A stretch of DNA of 64,000 nt, taken from assembly GCA_015179045.1 (NCBI GenBank), contig WHUZ01000017.1:124001-188000 (forward strand). Reading direction: 5' to 3'. This DNA is from Kalaharituber pfeilii (lineage: Eukaryota > Ascomycota > Pezizomycetes > Pezizales > Pezizaceae). A model generated the notes under the pieces. That model had not been told where the DNA came from. It was given only the letters and a program-made list of their open reading frames with translations, and did no database searches. This document shows, one piece after another, positions 1 through 14,875 of the stretch (position 1 is its first letter; each line of letters starts with the position of its first letter). Made by a program: the position numbers and the translations under genes.

Positions 1-36
1 TTATGGTTTCTTGCCGTGAGCAATTCATTGACCTAG

Positions 37-3000
37 AAAGAGGCTCACAGCTAACGTAAAACGGGATAGTCTCCTTGAGACAAAACGTCTATCCGAGCTA
101 GGTGCTGAACTCGATGAAATACGGCGTAGCAGCCTCCAGAGTAATACAAAAACTCCAAAGATAATAAAGCAGTATCATTTATCCTTATCAGTAGCGAATC
201 TTTGTGGCGTTCTCATCATTCGCCTTCGTGGTAAGCTTTGACATGCCTTTCTTCTACAGATATTCAATCCCTAATGGCATTGCTTTAGGCCCACCAACAG
301 ATCAATCTTCCATAGTGCTCACACCCTCTACTGAAATAAATGTCCGCAAAATAGCTCTAGCCTTACGGTCCCACCAGCCGCTGTTAATCACAGGGCCTGC
401 AGGGTCGGGGAAGAGCTTTTTGGTGCATCAGATAGCCCAGAAACTTAGTGAATTAGCTACTATGGTGTCTATACACCTGGGAGACCAAACGGATGCAAAA
501 TCATTGATAGGAGCATATACATCGGGAGATACCCCTGGAACCTTTGAATGGAGGCCTGGTGTTCTGACCACAGCAGTTCGGGAAGGCCGCTGGGTATTGG
601 TAGAAGACATTGACAAGGCACCGACAGAGGTTCTGAGTATTCTATTGCCTCTAATGGAACACGGGGAGCTTCATATACCTAGTCGAGAAGAGAGAGTTGT
701 TGCTGGAAGAGGGTTTCGCCTGATTGCAACTATGCGAACAGTTGATACCGGAAGAACGCCTACGACTTACACAAACATACTTGGCAGCCGACTCTGGAGC
801 AGAATAAACATACAGATTCCATCTGAAGAAGAACTTCGTGAGATAATAGATACAAGATATCCAGCAAGTCGTCTAATATCTGGTATGCTATTAGATACAT
901 ACAAAAGTATTCACTCTTTGTATCAGGACCCCGCATTTTTCTCTGTTAGTAAAACATCATTGGGCAGACAGATTTCACCAAAAGATCTGTTCAAGTTATC
1001 TATGCGAGTGAATGCTCTTTTCTCATCTGCACGCGCCTCGGAAGGTTCTACGACTATTTCAGAAACCCTCCTTGACGAAGTCTTTTTGGAAGCTGTTGAT
1101 TGCTTTGCCGCAGGATTACAAACGCAGGAAGCGAAACAATTTGTCGTCAACAAGATCGCGCAAAAGATGCAGATCTCACCAGGGCGCGTCGCATTGTTTC
1201 TCAATGGCCATGTTCCAGCTTTCCGTAACCAGGAAAAATCACTTTCCATCGGCCGTGCACGGTTAACTAAGCGAAAAGTTACCGGCATACGACAAAGCGG
1301 TGAAGCGATTAAGCCGTTTGCGAAAACAAATCATATGTTGCGGCTCCTCGAGCAAATAGCTGTTGCTGTAAGGCTCGCAGAGCCTGTACTGCTTGTTGGT
1401 GAAACTGGGACAGGAAAAACTACCGCAGTTCAGCAGTTGGCAGATATGTTGCGATATAAACTGACCGTGATCAATTTATCCCAGCAGACAGAGAGCGGTG
1501 ATTTACTAGGGGGTTACAAACCTGTGGACCTAAGGACACTTGCAGTGCCACTGAAAGATAAATTTGAGGAGCTGTTTGAAAAAACATTCTCACTGAAACG
1601 TAATGCACACTTTATCGAGATGCTGAATAAGTATTTCTTGAAGCAAAACTGGGCGCGAGTGTTGGCACTCTGGAAAGAGGCCGTGAAAAAGGCCGAGGAC
1701 TTTTTCAGCTCATCACCACCACAGCCCCCAGAAGGAAAGCAAGATAAACCAAAGAAGAAAAAGCGGAAAGTCGACATATTGGACCGTGCAGAGTTACAAG
1801 CCAGATGGAATCAATTTGCAAACGATTTGTCTCGCGTGGAAGCACAGGCTTCACAGCTTACGAAAAGCTTCGCTTTTTCATTCGTTGAAGGCACTCTTGT
1901 GAAGGCTGCTCGAAATGGAGACTGGGTTTTACTGGATGAAATCAATCTTGCAGCGCCTGATACTCTGGAAAGTATAGCTGATCTTCTAAAAGAAGGAGGC
2001 CAGGGTAGTATCCTGCTTTTAGAGAAGGGTGCCGTAGACAGGATTGTTGCTCATCCTGACTTCAGAATCTTTGGCTGCATGAACCCTGCTACCGATGTTG
2101 GGAAGCGTGATCTGCCGCCTGCCTTGCGGTCTAGATTTACAGAGCTATATGTCTCACCTCAAGACGGGGACCTTGGAAGTCTAATGGGGGTGGTTAAGGA
2201 GTATATTGGCCATTTATGTTTGACAGATGAACAAGCACCAGCAGATATATCACGTTTATATATGGAGATTAAGGCATTGGCGGAATCTCATCGTTTGGTG
2301 GATGGTGCTGGACAGAGGCCGCATTTCAGCTTAAGGACACTTACAAGGACTCTATCTTATGTCAATGATATAGTCAAGGTATATGGACTAAGACGCTCTC
2401 TCTTTGAAGGTTTCTGCATGAGTTTCCTCACTCTTCTGGATCGGCCTAGTGAACAGCTATTGCTGCCACTAGTGGAAAAGCATCTGCTGAGCGGATTGCG
2501 GAATGCAAAAAGTTTAATCAATCAAGTCCCTAAGAGGCCAGAGGGCTCAGGAGAATCATATGTCCAATTCAGACACTATTGGATGCATAAGGGACCTTAT
2601 AAAATTCAAGAACAGCTTCATTATATCATAACTCCATTTGTTGAACGGAATTTGTTGAATCTAGTTCGCGCAACTGCCACAAAGCGTTTCCCGGTTTTGA
2701 TTCAGGGCCCCACATCAAGTGGCAAGACAAGTATGATAGAATACCTGGCTAAACGGACTGGCCATCGGTTTGTCAGGATCAACAACCACGAACATACTGA
2801 TCTTCAAGAGTACCTTGGGACATATGTCTCGGATAGTGACGGAAAGCTTAGCTTTCAAGAAGGTGTATTGGTTGAAGCCCTGAGAAAGGGGCATTGGATT
2901 GTTCTGGATGAGCTCAATCTTGCCCCCACTGATGTCCTTGAGGCACTCAATAGGCTGTTGGATGATAACAGAGAGCTGTTGATTCCAGAAACTCAAGAAG

Positions 3001-6000
3001 TAGTGAGGCCACACAAGGATTTCATGCTTTTTGCAACCCAGAACCCACCTGGATTATATGGTGGCAGGAAAGTACTGAGCAGGGCATTCCGAAACCGTTT
3101 CCTAGAGCTACATTACGACGACATTCCAGAAGCAGAACTGGAAACCATCCTGAAAGAGAGATGTCAGATTGCTCCAAGTTATGGCGCAAAAATTGTTACT
3201 GTTTACAAGGTTTGTGATTCAGTATATCCCGTTTTAATGACTTCAAGACTGACATTATATAGGAGCTTTCTGTCCTGAGACAGTCGACTCGCCTCTTTGA
3301 ACAGAAAAATAGTTTTGCCACTCTTAGAGACTTATTTCGATGGGCAAACAGGGAAGCTGTGGGATATCAACGACTCGCAGAGAATGGTTACATGCTTCTG
3401 GCGGAGCGAGTTAGAAGGCCTGAGGATAAGCAAGCTGTCAAGAGGGTGATTGAAAAAACTATGAAGGTCACAATTAATGAGGAAGCCCTTTACGGCCCCG
3501 ACGCTATTCCCGAATTCCAACTATACAGTAATCGACCGAACTCAGATGGCATTGTGTGGACAAAAGCAATGCGACGGCTATTTGCTTTGGTCGCAGAAGC
3601 TTTGAGAAACAATGAACCTGTCTTATTAGTTGGAGATACAGGTTGCGGAAAAACCACAGTGTGCCAGATGCTGGCAAAAGCATTTGGGAAAAAACTTTTC
3701 GTCGTCAATGCTCATCAAAATACAGAGACTGGTGATATTATCGGAGCACAGAGGCCTATAAGAAATCGATCTTCTTATTCCGCTCAGCTCTACGAGGATC
3801 TAATGAAGGTCTTCACCGAATACGTGTCTACGCCTAGCTACCTAGGGCAAACTGAGCTTCCCTTAGATGACTTGATATCTGGATTTACCTCCTTAAGCCA
3901 AGAAACTTTGAAGAGAGTTCCTTCTGAATTGATAGAGAGGATAAAGCATAACCGAATCCGAGTCAAGGCCCTGTTTGAGTGGGCGGATGGAAGTCTCGTG
4001 CAAGCAATGAAAGACGGTCACTTTTTTCTCCTGGACGAAATATCGCTTGCGGACGATTCCGTCCTTGAAAGATTGAATAGTGTCCTCGAATCTCACAGAA
4101 CAATCTTATTAGCAGAAAAAGGTCTCAATGAGGCACAGGTGACAGGCACAGATGGCTTTCAATTCTTGGCAACCATGAATCCAGGGGGCGATTATGGAAA
4201 GAAAGAGCTCTCTCCCGCTTTGAGAAATCGGTTTACAGAAATATGGGTACCACCAATGACGGATTTGAACGACATTACCAGCATCGTTGCCTCTAAGCTT
4301 TCGACAAACGCCTCTAAGTATGTCTCAACTATTGTTAACTTTGCCCATTGGTTTTCCGAGACATATCGCTCCCCTTCTCAGACATCAATCTCTATCAGGG
4401 ACATTCTTTCATGGGTCAAATTTGTGAACCTTTACCCTGAAGAACCATTGTTTGGACTGCTGAATGGAGCGGAACTCGTATATCTTGATAGCTTGGGTGC
4501 CAATCCCTCAGGCCTGCTCTCAACTTCGTCACAAGGTCTCGTCATTGAGAAAAATCGATGCATTCAACAGCTCTCCATGATGGCAGATGAAGCCCTTGAA
4601 GCGTACAAAATTAGTCAAGTGGCAGTCTCCACTGATAACGCTCAACTCAGGATCGGGTCCTTCAGCCTTGAAAGGAAACTATCCAGTGCCCTTAATGTAT
4701 TTTTTAACCTCCAAGCCCCTACGACTGCCACAAATGCCATGAAAGTCATTAGAGCCATGCAGCTAAGGAAACCCATTCTCCTCGAAGGCAGCCCGGGAGT
4801 TGGTAAAACAAGCCTGGTTACAGCGTTAGCATCAGCTACTGGAAACCCTCTCGTGCGCATAAATCTATCTGAACAAACGGATCTCATGGATTTATTCGGG
4901 TCAGACGTTCCTGTAGGCGGTGGGCAAAGTGGGGAGTTCATATGGAGGGATGCTCCTTTCTTGCAGGCAATGCAGCGGGGTCATTGGGTCTTATTGGATG
5001 AGATGAATCTTGCGTCTCAATCTGTTTTGGAAGGACTTAACGCATGTTTAGATCATCGAGGTGAAGCATATATTGCCGAGTTGGATCGAACATTTACCTC
5101 GCACCCAGATTTCGTCGTTTTTGCTGCCCAAAATCCGCATCATCAGGGGGGAGGAAGAAAGGGCCTTCCGGCGTCTTTTGTGAATCGCTTCACCGTTGTA
5201 TACGTTGACTCTTTGAACATCGTAGATTTGGAATTAATATCCAACCGCCTCTTTCCAACTGTCTCTGAGATAGATATCTCAAACATCATCAACTTCATTG
5301 TCAAGTTGGATCATGAGGTGACCCACAGACGATCGTTCGGTCAAGCTGGCGCGCCTTGGGAATTCAACCTTCGTGATGCCATGCGGTGGTTGTCATTGTT
5401 GTCATGCAAATCTGGCCTTACAAGCACACGCTCTCCTAGCGAATATCTGGATGTCATCGTGAAACAACGCTTTAGGACCTCGCAGGACAAAGCATATGTT
5501 GACCAACTATATAAGGAAGTATTTGGACACTATCCAGAGAGGCGGAATTTATTCCACAGGATTACAGAGCAATTCTTCCAAGTGGGTCATGCACTAATTC
5601 AGCGTACTTCATCAAACCATCAGCATACAGCTGCCCACGGAGAGGCTTTACTCACCACGCAGTTAGCAACTGTCGAAGCAGTCATGACATGCGTGGAACG
5701 AAATTGGCCCTGTATACTTGTAGGGCCGTCAGGTAGTGGAAAGTCTAGCATTATTAGACTGCTAGCAGTTATCGCTGGCTCGGTATTGGATGAAATGGCG
5801 TTGAATACTGACATTGACACAATGGATATTGTAGGAGGTTTCGAACAGCTTGATGTTTCCAGGAGGATATCCGTTTATATACAAGAGTTGGAAACTTATG
5901 TCAAGTCTTTTGCGGCACATGAGCTACGAGAACATACTCAACTAGCACCAAATATTGTGACTCTACTAGACCAGATCAAAGTGCAGCGTCTCGAACAATT

Positions 6001-9000
6001 TAACGTTGAGCAGCTAACCCAAATTGCGAACTATCTTAAGGAATTCCGTTCTCACAATGAGAAGTTCCAGGAATACCATCGTCGTATACAAGTATTGATT
6101 TGTGAGTGCAAACAGGTTATCACCGCACAATTTGAGTGGGTCGATGGTATATTGGTGCGTGCCGTTTCAGAAGGTCGATGGCTAGTTTTGGATAACGCCA
6201 ATCTTTGCAGCGCCTCGGTGCTCGACAGGCTAAACTCGCTGTTGGAGCCCTCTGGAGTTCTGATAATCAATGAACATAGTGACTCCGATGGGGAACCAAA
6301 GTTAATATACCCACATCCCAACTTCAGACTTTTTATTACTCTAGACCCTAGGCACGGAGAGCTGTCAAGAGCTATGCGAAATAGGGAATTGAAGTTTTTC
6401 TGGATCCTAATGCAGCATGCGATCAAGTTGCCGCAGCTGAAGATGAGAGGCAAATGAAAATTGCAAAGTACGCCGCTTCAACAGCTGCTAACTCTGTAAT
6501 GGGCACCTTCCGACTCTTTGACCCACCACAGGATGTTCAACGTCTAGATAGCTATCTTCAAGTTTCTCTCAATTATGTTCCAATGACCTACCACAATTAT
6601 GTCCTCCGATGGCGAACTTTCTTGAGTACTTACGATGAGCCTATAAAGGCTGCGTCTCTTTTGAGGCTTTTGGAGAATTATTTGGATATTTTTTCACATC
6701 CTCAGCTAAGAAGACTTATCCAGACATCTCTTGATTACTCTTTCAGTATGATGAATATTGATGCTTCACCAACATTGAGTTCTGCACAGGTCAGTGACCA
6801 TGCGTTTGACATAGTAAAAGGGCTGAAAGTGGTACTGATAGAAGTCAAATTAATAGTCCCTACATCCTCTTGTGAACTCATATCTCCTGAGGCCATCGCA
6901 AACGTACCCGCCAGACAATGATCCGTACAATCTGGCTGCATTCTACGAAATTGTTGCCGAAATATCTCGGATGGCTCAAGCTGTAGACAATTTATTGCAA
7001 CGGTCCAATCTTATACGATTGGGACAAATGAATGTTCATCAAAAACCAGTTGTTTACAGTCAAGGTGTATCGAACAGGACATTGCCATTATTTACTCTTC
7101 TGAGTGATGTTCTTGACGCCCTGCAAATCTGGAGCAATAACCAGTCCATTAGATTGGATAAGGTGTGCATCTCTGTCATTGGTTTGTGTTAATCTTAGCT
7201 TACGGAATTTCAGGTCATCATTGAATCAGTAGAGGAAATAATATATTTGTGGTGGGATGTTTTACGATTGAGAGATAGCCAAACTTTTGAAGAAAGCGCT
7301 TTCTACGTTTATCTTACATTCTACAAAGAGTGGGTTGATTCAAGTGGGCCACTTTTACCACCCAGTCTTGTCGACTCAATCAAGTCTGTCTTGAAGACGT
7401 TCAAAACACAACTAAAGTTGACGACTGGGTTTTCGATGGAATTATTATGGAACCACATGCGACCTACTGTGCCGACAACAAGCGAGAGCTGGGGCTCCCA
7501 TATCCAACTTGAGGCCCTTGCCGCACGATTTGATACAGTCTCTCCTCAATTCGAAGGTAAGGTAGCATAAGCCTTAGATACAAACAGCTGGTTAATCATT
7601 ATAAATGTTAAAATAGGCTCAATGCAAGAATTACATGCCCTACGACAGTCTCTAGCAACGGCACTTTCATCTACTTTACGATCGCTAGCAAATCCTGGTA
7701 CACTGATAAAGGAACTAGATATTCTTATCAGCGAGTTGGAAAGGAGAGAAAGTGAACAATTAAGAACTCAAGCATCATTCTTCAATTCGCAGTTCAATTA
7801 TCTACTGAAATGTAGAGACCTCTTAGAATCGACTTCGAGCAAACCCAGAAGTATTGACGAAGATGCTGCAATAAGCGCGCATTTTGCATGCAGGCCAACA
7901 ATATCTCTCCTACGCTATTATGAGGGTGACTTCGGGCTCCGTTTCTCATTTCCGCACATTCTCGAAGATTTATGGAAATATCCCCAGGACAGCACCATGA
8001 ATGACAGACCCAAAGAGTTTCTTAGCGGGCTGTACGGCATCGATTTACTAAATATTCAACAAACTGTGGTTCAAGGTACCATAGAGCAAATACCAGCATT
8101 GAAGTCCGAGGTTCGTGCTTTGGCAAAACAATTGATCCACGAAACCAATGATCTTACTCATGATAAAATTGGTAGCCTGAGATCTCTTCTTATATCAAAT
8201 CTAGCAGTTGTTCTTGATTCCCATAGAACAATATACCAAGCCGAGGATTTCATCAAAATTAAATCTGCGCTATCAGAGCTCTCAAATCCTGTGCCTATAT
8301 CTCACGTTGGAATTAATGGTCTGCTGGAAGTGCTTCCACGTACATCAAACAAGGACGTCAACAAGATAATCCGGGAGTATTTTATATCCGCTATTGTTGC
8401 GGTTACTTCCGACAGTCTTGGAGTCCAGGAAAGGTTCATTGCCGTTGGAAAGGCATGGGTACACTACGCCCGCGGGTGTTTGAAGCTATTCGTGCCTAAT
8501 TGTCCTGTGGACCCTGCAATGAAGTCGATTGTGAAACGGGAGCGGTTCTTGAGAAGAAAGTCAGAGCTTGAGGAGAAGTTTCGAGCGAATAGGGAATTTG
8601 AGCTTCGGTTCTCTGGACAAGGTTCCAATCTCATCATAGAACATCTTCAAATGCGAATTGAGGCCCTTGGGAACGAACCACCTAGCTCCACTATTGTCCG
8701 GCCAGCGGAATCACAAATGGACCATTTGCAAAGTGATTTCACGATACTGCTACAGACTGTTGTCTCTGGAAATTCTCAAGACCGCCTCCTAGAGTCAATC
8801 CTGGAGAGACGGCCTGGGTACAAAGATGAGGAGAAGCTCTTCCAGAGCAATATGGAGCAAGTGATTGACCGCTTGCAGAGTGCTTACCCTCTCTACAAGG
8901 ATATCATCGACCCTGTTATTGGATTCCTATATTCCCTGCGGTTGGGTTACACACTGCTCTCGATGAACGTTGTGGATACCTCTAGGGCAATGGTGCTCGA

Positions 9001-12000
9001 AAACTCTTTGCTAACACCTACAGAAATTCTTACATGGCCTTCAAGTAGGCCTGATAGAGCCCAGACCTCTACTTCCGACACAGAGCTAGTCCATCGTATA
9101 TGGAGTCTTTCTGCCCAAGCCCAATTGGAGGCACCCGCCGAGGTAGAGCAAGCTGCAATATATTCAATCAGCAACGTCCTTCACACCCTATATCGCAATT
9201 GGAAGATCAGGACGATAAAGGAGCAAGAGGAAGTCCGTGCAAATGCATCCACATATAGATATAGAGGCGCCGAAGAAGAGGACGAAGAAGCGGAGATAAA
9301 GGAAATGTTCCCAGACTACATGGAGCCTGATGAGAACGAAGATACCTCTCATCCTGAGCAAGCACAGTTAAAGAGCAAGGATCACAGTGAATTGGCAGCG
9401 GAGATCGCGAAATGCCATGCTAATATGCTCTCCATAGATGAGAAGCCAGGACTGAGCCTTAAAGAGTTGGTCCTTCGTGGTGTATCCGTTTTCATGGGTC
9501 TCCTGAAAGGAGGATTACCAGTCCCCTATCTCTCTCCAGACGAGATCGAGAACCTTATTCCAGCCCAAATACTTACTTTGAAAGACTCCGAGGATTGGCT
9601 CTTGGGGAAGCAGCCAACCGGCAAAAAATATGATTTTTACAAAGATGAAAACCTAGAGGAGACGCACAAACTCGTTGTAATCATGAAGAGGCTCTACAAT
9701 CGGATCCGACAGCTGCTTGAGAACTGGCCAGAGAACGTAACGTTGCAAGACGCACTCGCAGTATCTGAGCAAGTTTTGAACTTGCCGAATACAACACCAA
9801 TCGCGAAGTTCCTGTTCTATGTGGAGAAACTGCATGGCATTGTGCACGAGTGGCAGGGCGTGGCCAGCATTCAGTACTCGTTGGCGCAGCATTTCGATTT
9901 CCTGACGCAGCTAACTATTGCCTGGAGGCGGCTGGAATTACAGGCATGGCCACGATTGTTTGATATCGAGGATGAAAAATGCCAATATGAAGCTGATTCT
10001 TGGTGGTTCTTCCTATATGAAAGCATTATTGAGAATCCACTGCAGCTAGCAAAATCCGGGGAGAGCCTTGAAACGCACATCAGTGACTTGATGGCTATAC
10101 TCAACACCTTTATCCAGAACTCTACCATCGGACAATATCAATGGCGGCTACGGCTCCTCCGAGTGTTCCAGCGGCACATTGTCACTTTCAACGAGGGCCA
10201 ACGCCGCCTCGCTGAAGCGATTGATAATCTTGTTTCCTTTTACGCGGAATACACTCCATTCTTCATAGAGAGAACTGCTACAGCAAGGGCAAAGGTTGAG
10301 AAGGACATCGCTGAGGTGATATTACTTGCGAGCTGGAAAGATACCAATATCACTGCGTTGAGGGAGAGTGCTCACAGGTCACACTACAAGCTTTACAAAA
10401 TTGTGCGGAAGTATAGAGCGAGCATGGCAGAGTCAGTACTGCCGACGCTACAAGGAAGCATGCCAGAGAAGTCATTAGATGGTTTAGATCGTACTCCGGT
10501 CACCATGCTTGAGGTCACGATGGCCCCGGAGCTGAATCTCGCCCAGGAGATATGTGTTACTGCAGTTCCCACATGGAAGGGCCGTCCCAGGCGGCTCGTG
10601 GATATTCCTGCAACCCTCAAAACCATCCAGCGTATCTCCACCCTCTCTCTGGAACTCCCAGATACAGCGAACGTAATCGATGCTTTTGCTACAAATGTCG
10701 TGACTACAATTAAAGAGCTTCAGGCCAGTACTCCCGCCTACCTAACAGAGGAGAACAAAGAAGAAGTCAAACACCTGAAGTCCCGCAAGAGGTTTGCATA
10801 CACAGGCGTCCTAAAAGCCTTGCGTCTCATGGGTCTCAAATCCAACCTTAGCAGCGCCCTTTTAGCAAAACAGGAGTCACTGGAGAAGATCTGCGCCGGT
10901 GGATTAGCGCTTAATACCGACTTAGTAGATGTGGCTGCCGCATCGAAGTACTTCTACCGCTGTCTTGAGGCTTTGCCTAAAGTGCGCAGAACCGCGCAAG
11001 ATCACTCCGCCGAATTAAGCAGGTCGGATGTGTTGCGGAGCATAGGGTTCATTGAGCACCTTGTGCATTTGGCAATTCAGCAACGGGATGAAATTGCTAA
11101 GTTCTCAATGGAGTTTATGGGTTTTAAAAAGATGCTTGAGGCATATGAAGCGGTTGCAACCTGCTTTTTAGATAGTCATGATGCGAGATTGTATGGAATG
11201 GAGGTGGCGAACCAGGCGGCATATAGAGCCGTAAAGAGGGTGTTTAGATGGCTACCGAGGATATTTGATTATGTGCTCGAAGTGCTTAAGATACATGCTG
11301 ATTACGCGGGGAAGCCTTTGACGGAGGAGGTGGAGATATTTACGGAGTGGAGGGGTTTGTCATGGGACATAGACAGGCAATTCTCAGATCACAGGCCTAT
11401 CTACGATGGGGTATGGAATGGGTCAACGAAGCGTTTGATGGAGACCGCAAATACGGCAATTGACAAATTCAAAGAGGGATTGATGGCAGTACAAACCCAG
11501 TTCCCGCACATTAAGTACCTGGCAACGCAAGTCCTTCCCTGGATATCCACGGCTTCTAATGTCCCCAAGAGTACTGCGCCGGAATTGCCCACGAGCGCTC
11601 TCACTGACCTTGACTCCTCCCTCCGAACCCTCTGCAACTCTATCTTCGTCGCTCTACAGCAGCTCAAAAACACCCATTGCGCCTACCCCACCTCAGACAC
11701 TGAACACAGCTGGCTGCTCCACTACCAGAGCGCCGCGATCTCCACCCTCAATGCTCTCCACATCAATGACATTCGGGAGCAAATCCAGTCCTGCATGACC
11801 ACCCTCCTCTCGCTCCAGCCTTATACCCCACAAACCTCTCAAGTCGCTCGTGCAATGTTCGCGTGCTACTTCCCTATCATCTCTCAATACCAGAATACGT
11901 GCAACGAGGCCCTTTCTCGCGTAGCCCAGCTTCACCGTGGCACATGCAAGATGACGTACATCCTGTCCAGCTCCGCCGTCACTTTTGGTGCCAAGGGCTT

Positions 12001-14652
12001 CTGTACTCCGCAAGAGAAGTCAGAGGAGAAAAGTGATGGTGGAAAGGTTGACCAAGGAACTGGACTTGGCGAGGGTGAGGGAATGGAGAATATTAGCAAG
12101 GATGTGGGAGCGGATGAGGACATGAGTGAGCTTGCTCAGGAAAAGAATAAAGATCAGGATGGGAAGGAGGTTGAGGACGAAAAGGACGCAGTGGATATTG
12201 AAGAGGATATGGAAGGGGAAGAAGGGGATATGCAGGAGAAAGAAGACAGGGGGGGTCAGGAAGATGGAGATGAGAAGGAAGACGAAGAGGGAGAAATGGA
12301 TGAGGAGACAGGAGCAGTAGACGAGTTGGATCCAACCGCGGTGGATGAAAAGTTATGGGATGAGAAAGGGGAGGAAGGGGCTCGAGAGCAGGAAGGGGAC
12401 GCCAAAGGGAAAAAACAGCAGGAGGATATGGAGGCAAAGAAGGAGAATGGGAAGAAAGGGAACAAGGAGAATCAAGTAGATGATACGATGGAGAAGGTGA
12501 AAGAGGGTGGAGAGGAAGAGGAGGAAGATGCGCCTGCAGATGAGAATGATGAGGTCAGGAAAGATGATGCAGGAATTGCAGATCAGCATATTCCCGAGGT
12601 GGAGACGCTGGACTTGCCGGAGGATATGAACCTTGATCAAGGAGAGAAGGGAGATAATATGGATGAGGATATGGATATGGATATGGATCAGCTGTCTGAT
12701 GTGGAGAAGGAAGACAAGGCCATGAACGAGGAAGCAGCTGAACCTGACTCATTCCCTGAGGCAAATGATGGCGAGAACCAACCTGATGATACTTCTCAAC
12801 CGGATGAGACTAAGGATCCGAACTCTGAGGCTGGTGAAGAGGAGGGAGAGAAACAGATTGAAAGCATACAGGAAGCAGCTGAAAAGCACATGGACCAAAC
12901 TGAGGGCAACCTTCTTCAGCAGAAAGCAGACGAGTCCAAATCCACCGATGGCCCCGCCCCAAGCGATCTCCAAGGCGTCGAAGGCGGCACTGATCAGCAA
13001 CAAGAGAACAATCAAGCCACATCCGTACGACAAGATTTCGGTGAGGAGAAAGAAGAGAAAGGTGATAGGGGGGAAGGAAAGAGCGATACGGTGTCGAATG
13101 AGCAAGCTGCAGGTGGGCAGTCCCCTGTGGCAGACCATGCCAAGAAACAAAACCAAAACACGGATGAGGAACCCAGTGTTGAAAAGTCTACATTCAGGAA
13201 GGTGGGAGATATTTTGGAGAGGTGGCACAGGCAGCAGAGGGGGATACAGGAGGCACGGAAGCAAGAGGAGGAGAGGCAGAAGATGGATGATACTATGGTG
13301 AGTTGCACTGGCTTTATCCCGGACTTCGTGAAACTTGCATATTGACTCTGTGAAAGGAACTCGATAACGTCGAATTCGAGCACATCCCTGATGAAGATGC
13401 AGAGGCCGATACTCAAGCTATAGGCGCTGCCACTGAGGAACAAGCACACCCTGTCGACGACTCAATGGCAATTGACTCTGAAGTCCCCGAGAAGCTACCT
13501 CAAAACTTTGAAGAGGACGAGCAGATGGACAAAGTGAAGGCCGAAGACGCTAACATTCCTGAAACAAAAGAAGCGGCTGAAGAGGAGAAAAAAAATGCTA
13601 TGGGCAAGAAAGGGCACGCTGGCTCCATGATTGGCCCTCGCGAGGACTCTTCTCGACGGAACGCACCCAACGCCGAAGACGAGATGGACATGGACGACGA
13701 CGACCTTGAGGACAGCCCAATAGGCAGGTCCGTTATCCCACATCAATCCTCATTCCTCGAAGCCCTCCACACGCGACCCAGTGCTGGCGCCCTCGCCCTC
13801 TGGCAACATTACGAACAAGCCACGCATGACCTTACTCTCGGTCTCACCGAGCAACTTCGTCTCATCCTCGAACCTACTCTTGCGACCAAAATGCGTGGGG
13901 ACTTTCGTACCGGCAAGCGGCTCAACATGAAGCGCATCATTCCATACATCGCGTCAGGGTACAAGAAAGACAAAATCTGGATGCGGAGGACTAAGCCGAG
14001 TAAGAGGCAATACCAGGTCATGATCGCTATCGACGACTCAAAGAGTATGGCTGAGGCGGAAGGATGCGTGGAGTTGGCAATGCAGACGGTGGCTATGGTC
14101 ACCGGAGCGTTGAGGAGGGTTGAGGTTGGTGAGGTGGCAGTAGTGGGATTCGGGGAGGGGGTAGAAGTGGTGCATCCGTTTGGGAGGGTGTGGGGAGGAG
14201 ATGAAGGAGGGAGGGTGGTTGAAAAGTTCAAATTCGCGCAGACAAGGACAGATGTAAGGAAGCTTGTCGAGACGTCGATCGAGCTTTTTGAGACGGCGCG
14301 AGCGCAGTTGAGTGTGAACGACGACCTGTGGCAGTTAGAAGTTGTCGTGTCTGATGGTGTTTGTGAAGATCATGAGGCGCTTAAGAGACTCGTCAGAAGG
14401 GCAATGGAGAAGAGGATCATGATTGTGTTTGTGATTGTGGATGTGGTGAGGGAAAGCTCGATTTTGGAGATGAACAAGGTCAAGTTCATACCTGGTGATA
14501 ATGGATCGATGAGGTTGGTGATGGAGAGGTATCTGGATACGTTCCCGTTCGGATTTTATTTGGTGGTGAAGGATGTTAAAGAATTGCCGGGAGTATTGGC
14601 AGGGGCATTGAGGCAGTGGTTGGCGGAGGTGACGGAGGCGGGGAGTGCGTAG
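37..14652 (+). CDS. MDN1: Midasin (dynein-related AAA ATPase), 5'-partial, one apparent frameshift
   Basis: Giant AAA+ ATPase that removes assembly factors such as Rsa4 and Ytm1 from pre-60S ribosomes in nucleolus and nucleoplasm. Exons by splice signal and phase: about 37/51-230, 301-3209, 3263-6789, 6857-7162, 7214-7556, 7617-13297, 13357-14652. About 4,750 residues are visible; the N-terminus lies left of the window (TGA at 29-31 closes the frame). Six AAA modules show Walker A motifs in order: GPAGSGKS, GETGTGKT, GPTSSGKT, GDTGCGKT, GSPGVGKT, GPSGSGKS. Walker B includes LLDEINL, VLDELNL and LLDEMNL; module six has VLDNANL. A helical linker follows, then a D/E-rich stretch (about 12000-13300) and a C-terminal MIDAS domain with AIDDSKSM. 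An SV40-type PKKKKRKV lies near 1747-1771. The conserved motif AMRNRGIEVFLD is split by one missing base at GGG 6384-6386, and exon lengths are divisible by three only if that base is restored. Confidence 0.96.
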
Positions 14653-14875
14653 TGGTGTGAGATAGGGGAATTTGTTTACTTAATTTCATTTGGTTGCATA
14701 CAAATGGCTCTTGTTTGTCGTTGCATTTCTCTTAACAAAAAGTTCTTGTTTACTATCTTACATCTACAAAAGTCATTTGCTGCTTCTGTACTATAATCTA
14801 TATCATGCATTACTATAAGCAAGACTATATTTCTTTATTTGGATAGTCATTTAGCCGTTACCCTGATAGACCCCA

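Noticed and set aside
231..259. Midasin intron 1 ending at CTACAG (259)
   Set aside because: It breaks phase. Acceptor at 300 (CAACAG) keeps phase and yields RLRDQSSIVLTPSTE, which fits the family.
12093..13449. Long minus-strand and alternative-frame open frames across the acidic part of midasin
   Set aside because: They are shadows of a GA-rich coding sequence; the plus-strand frame is continuous with conserved midasin on both sides.
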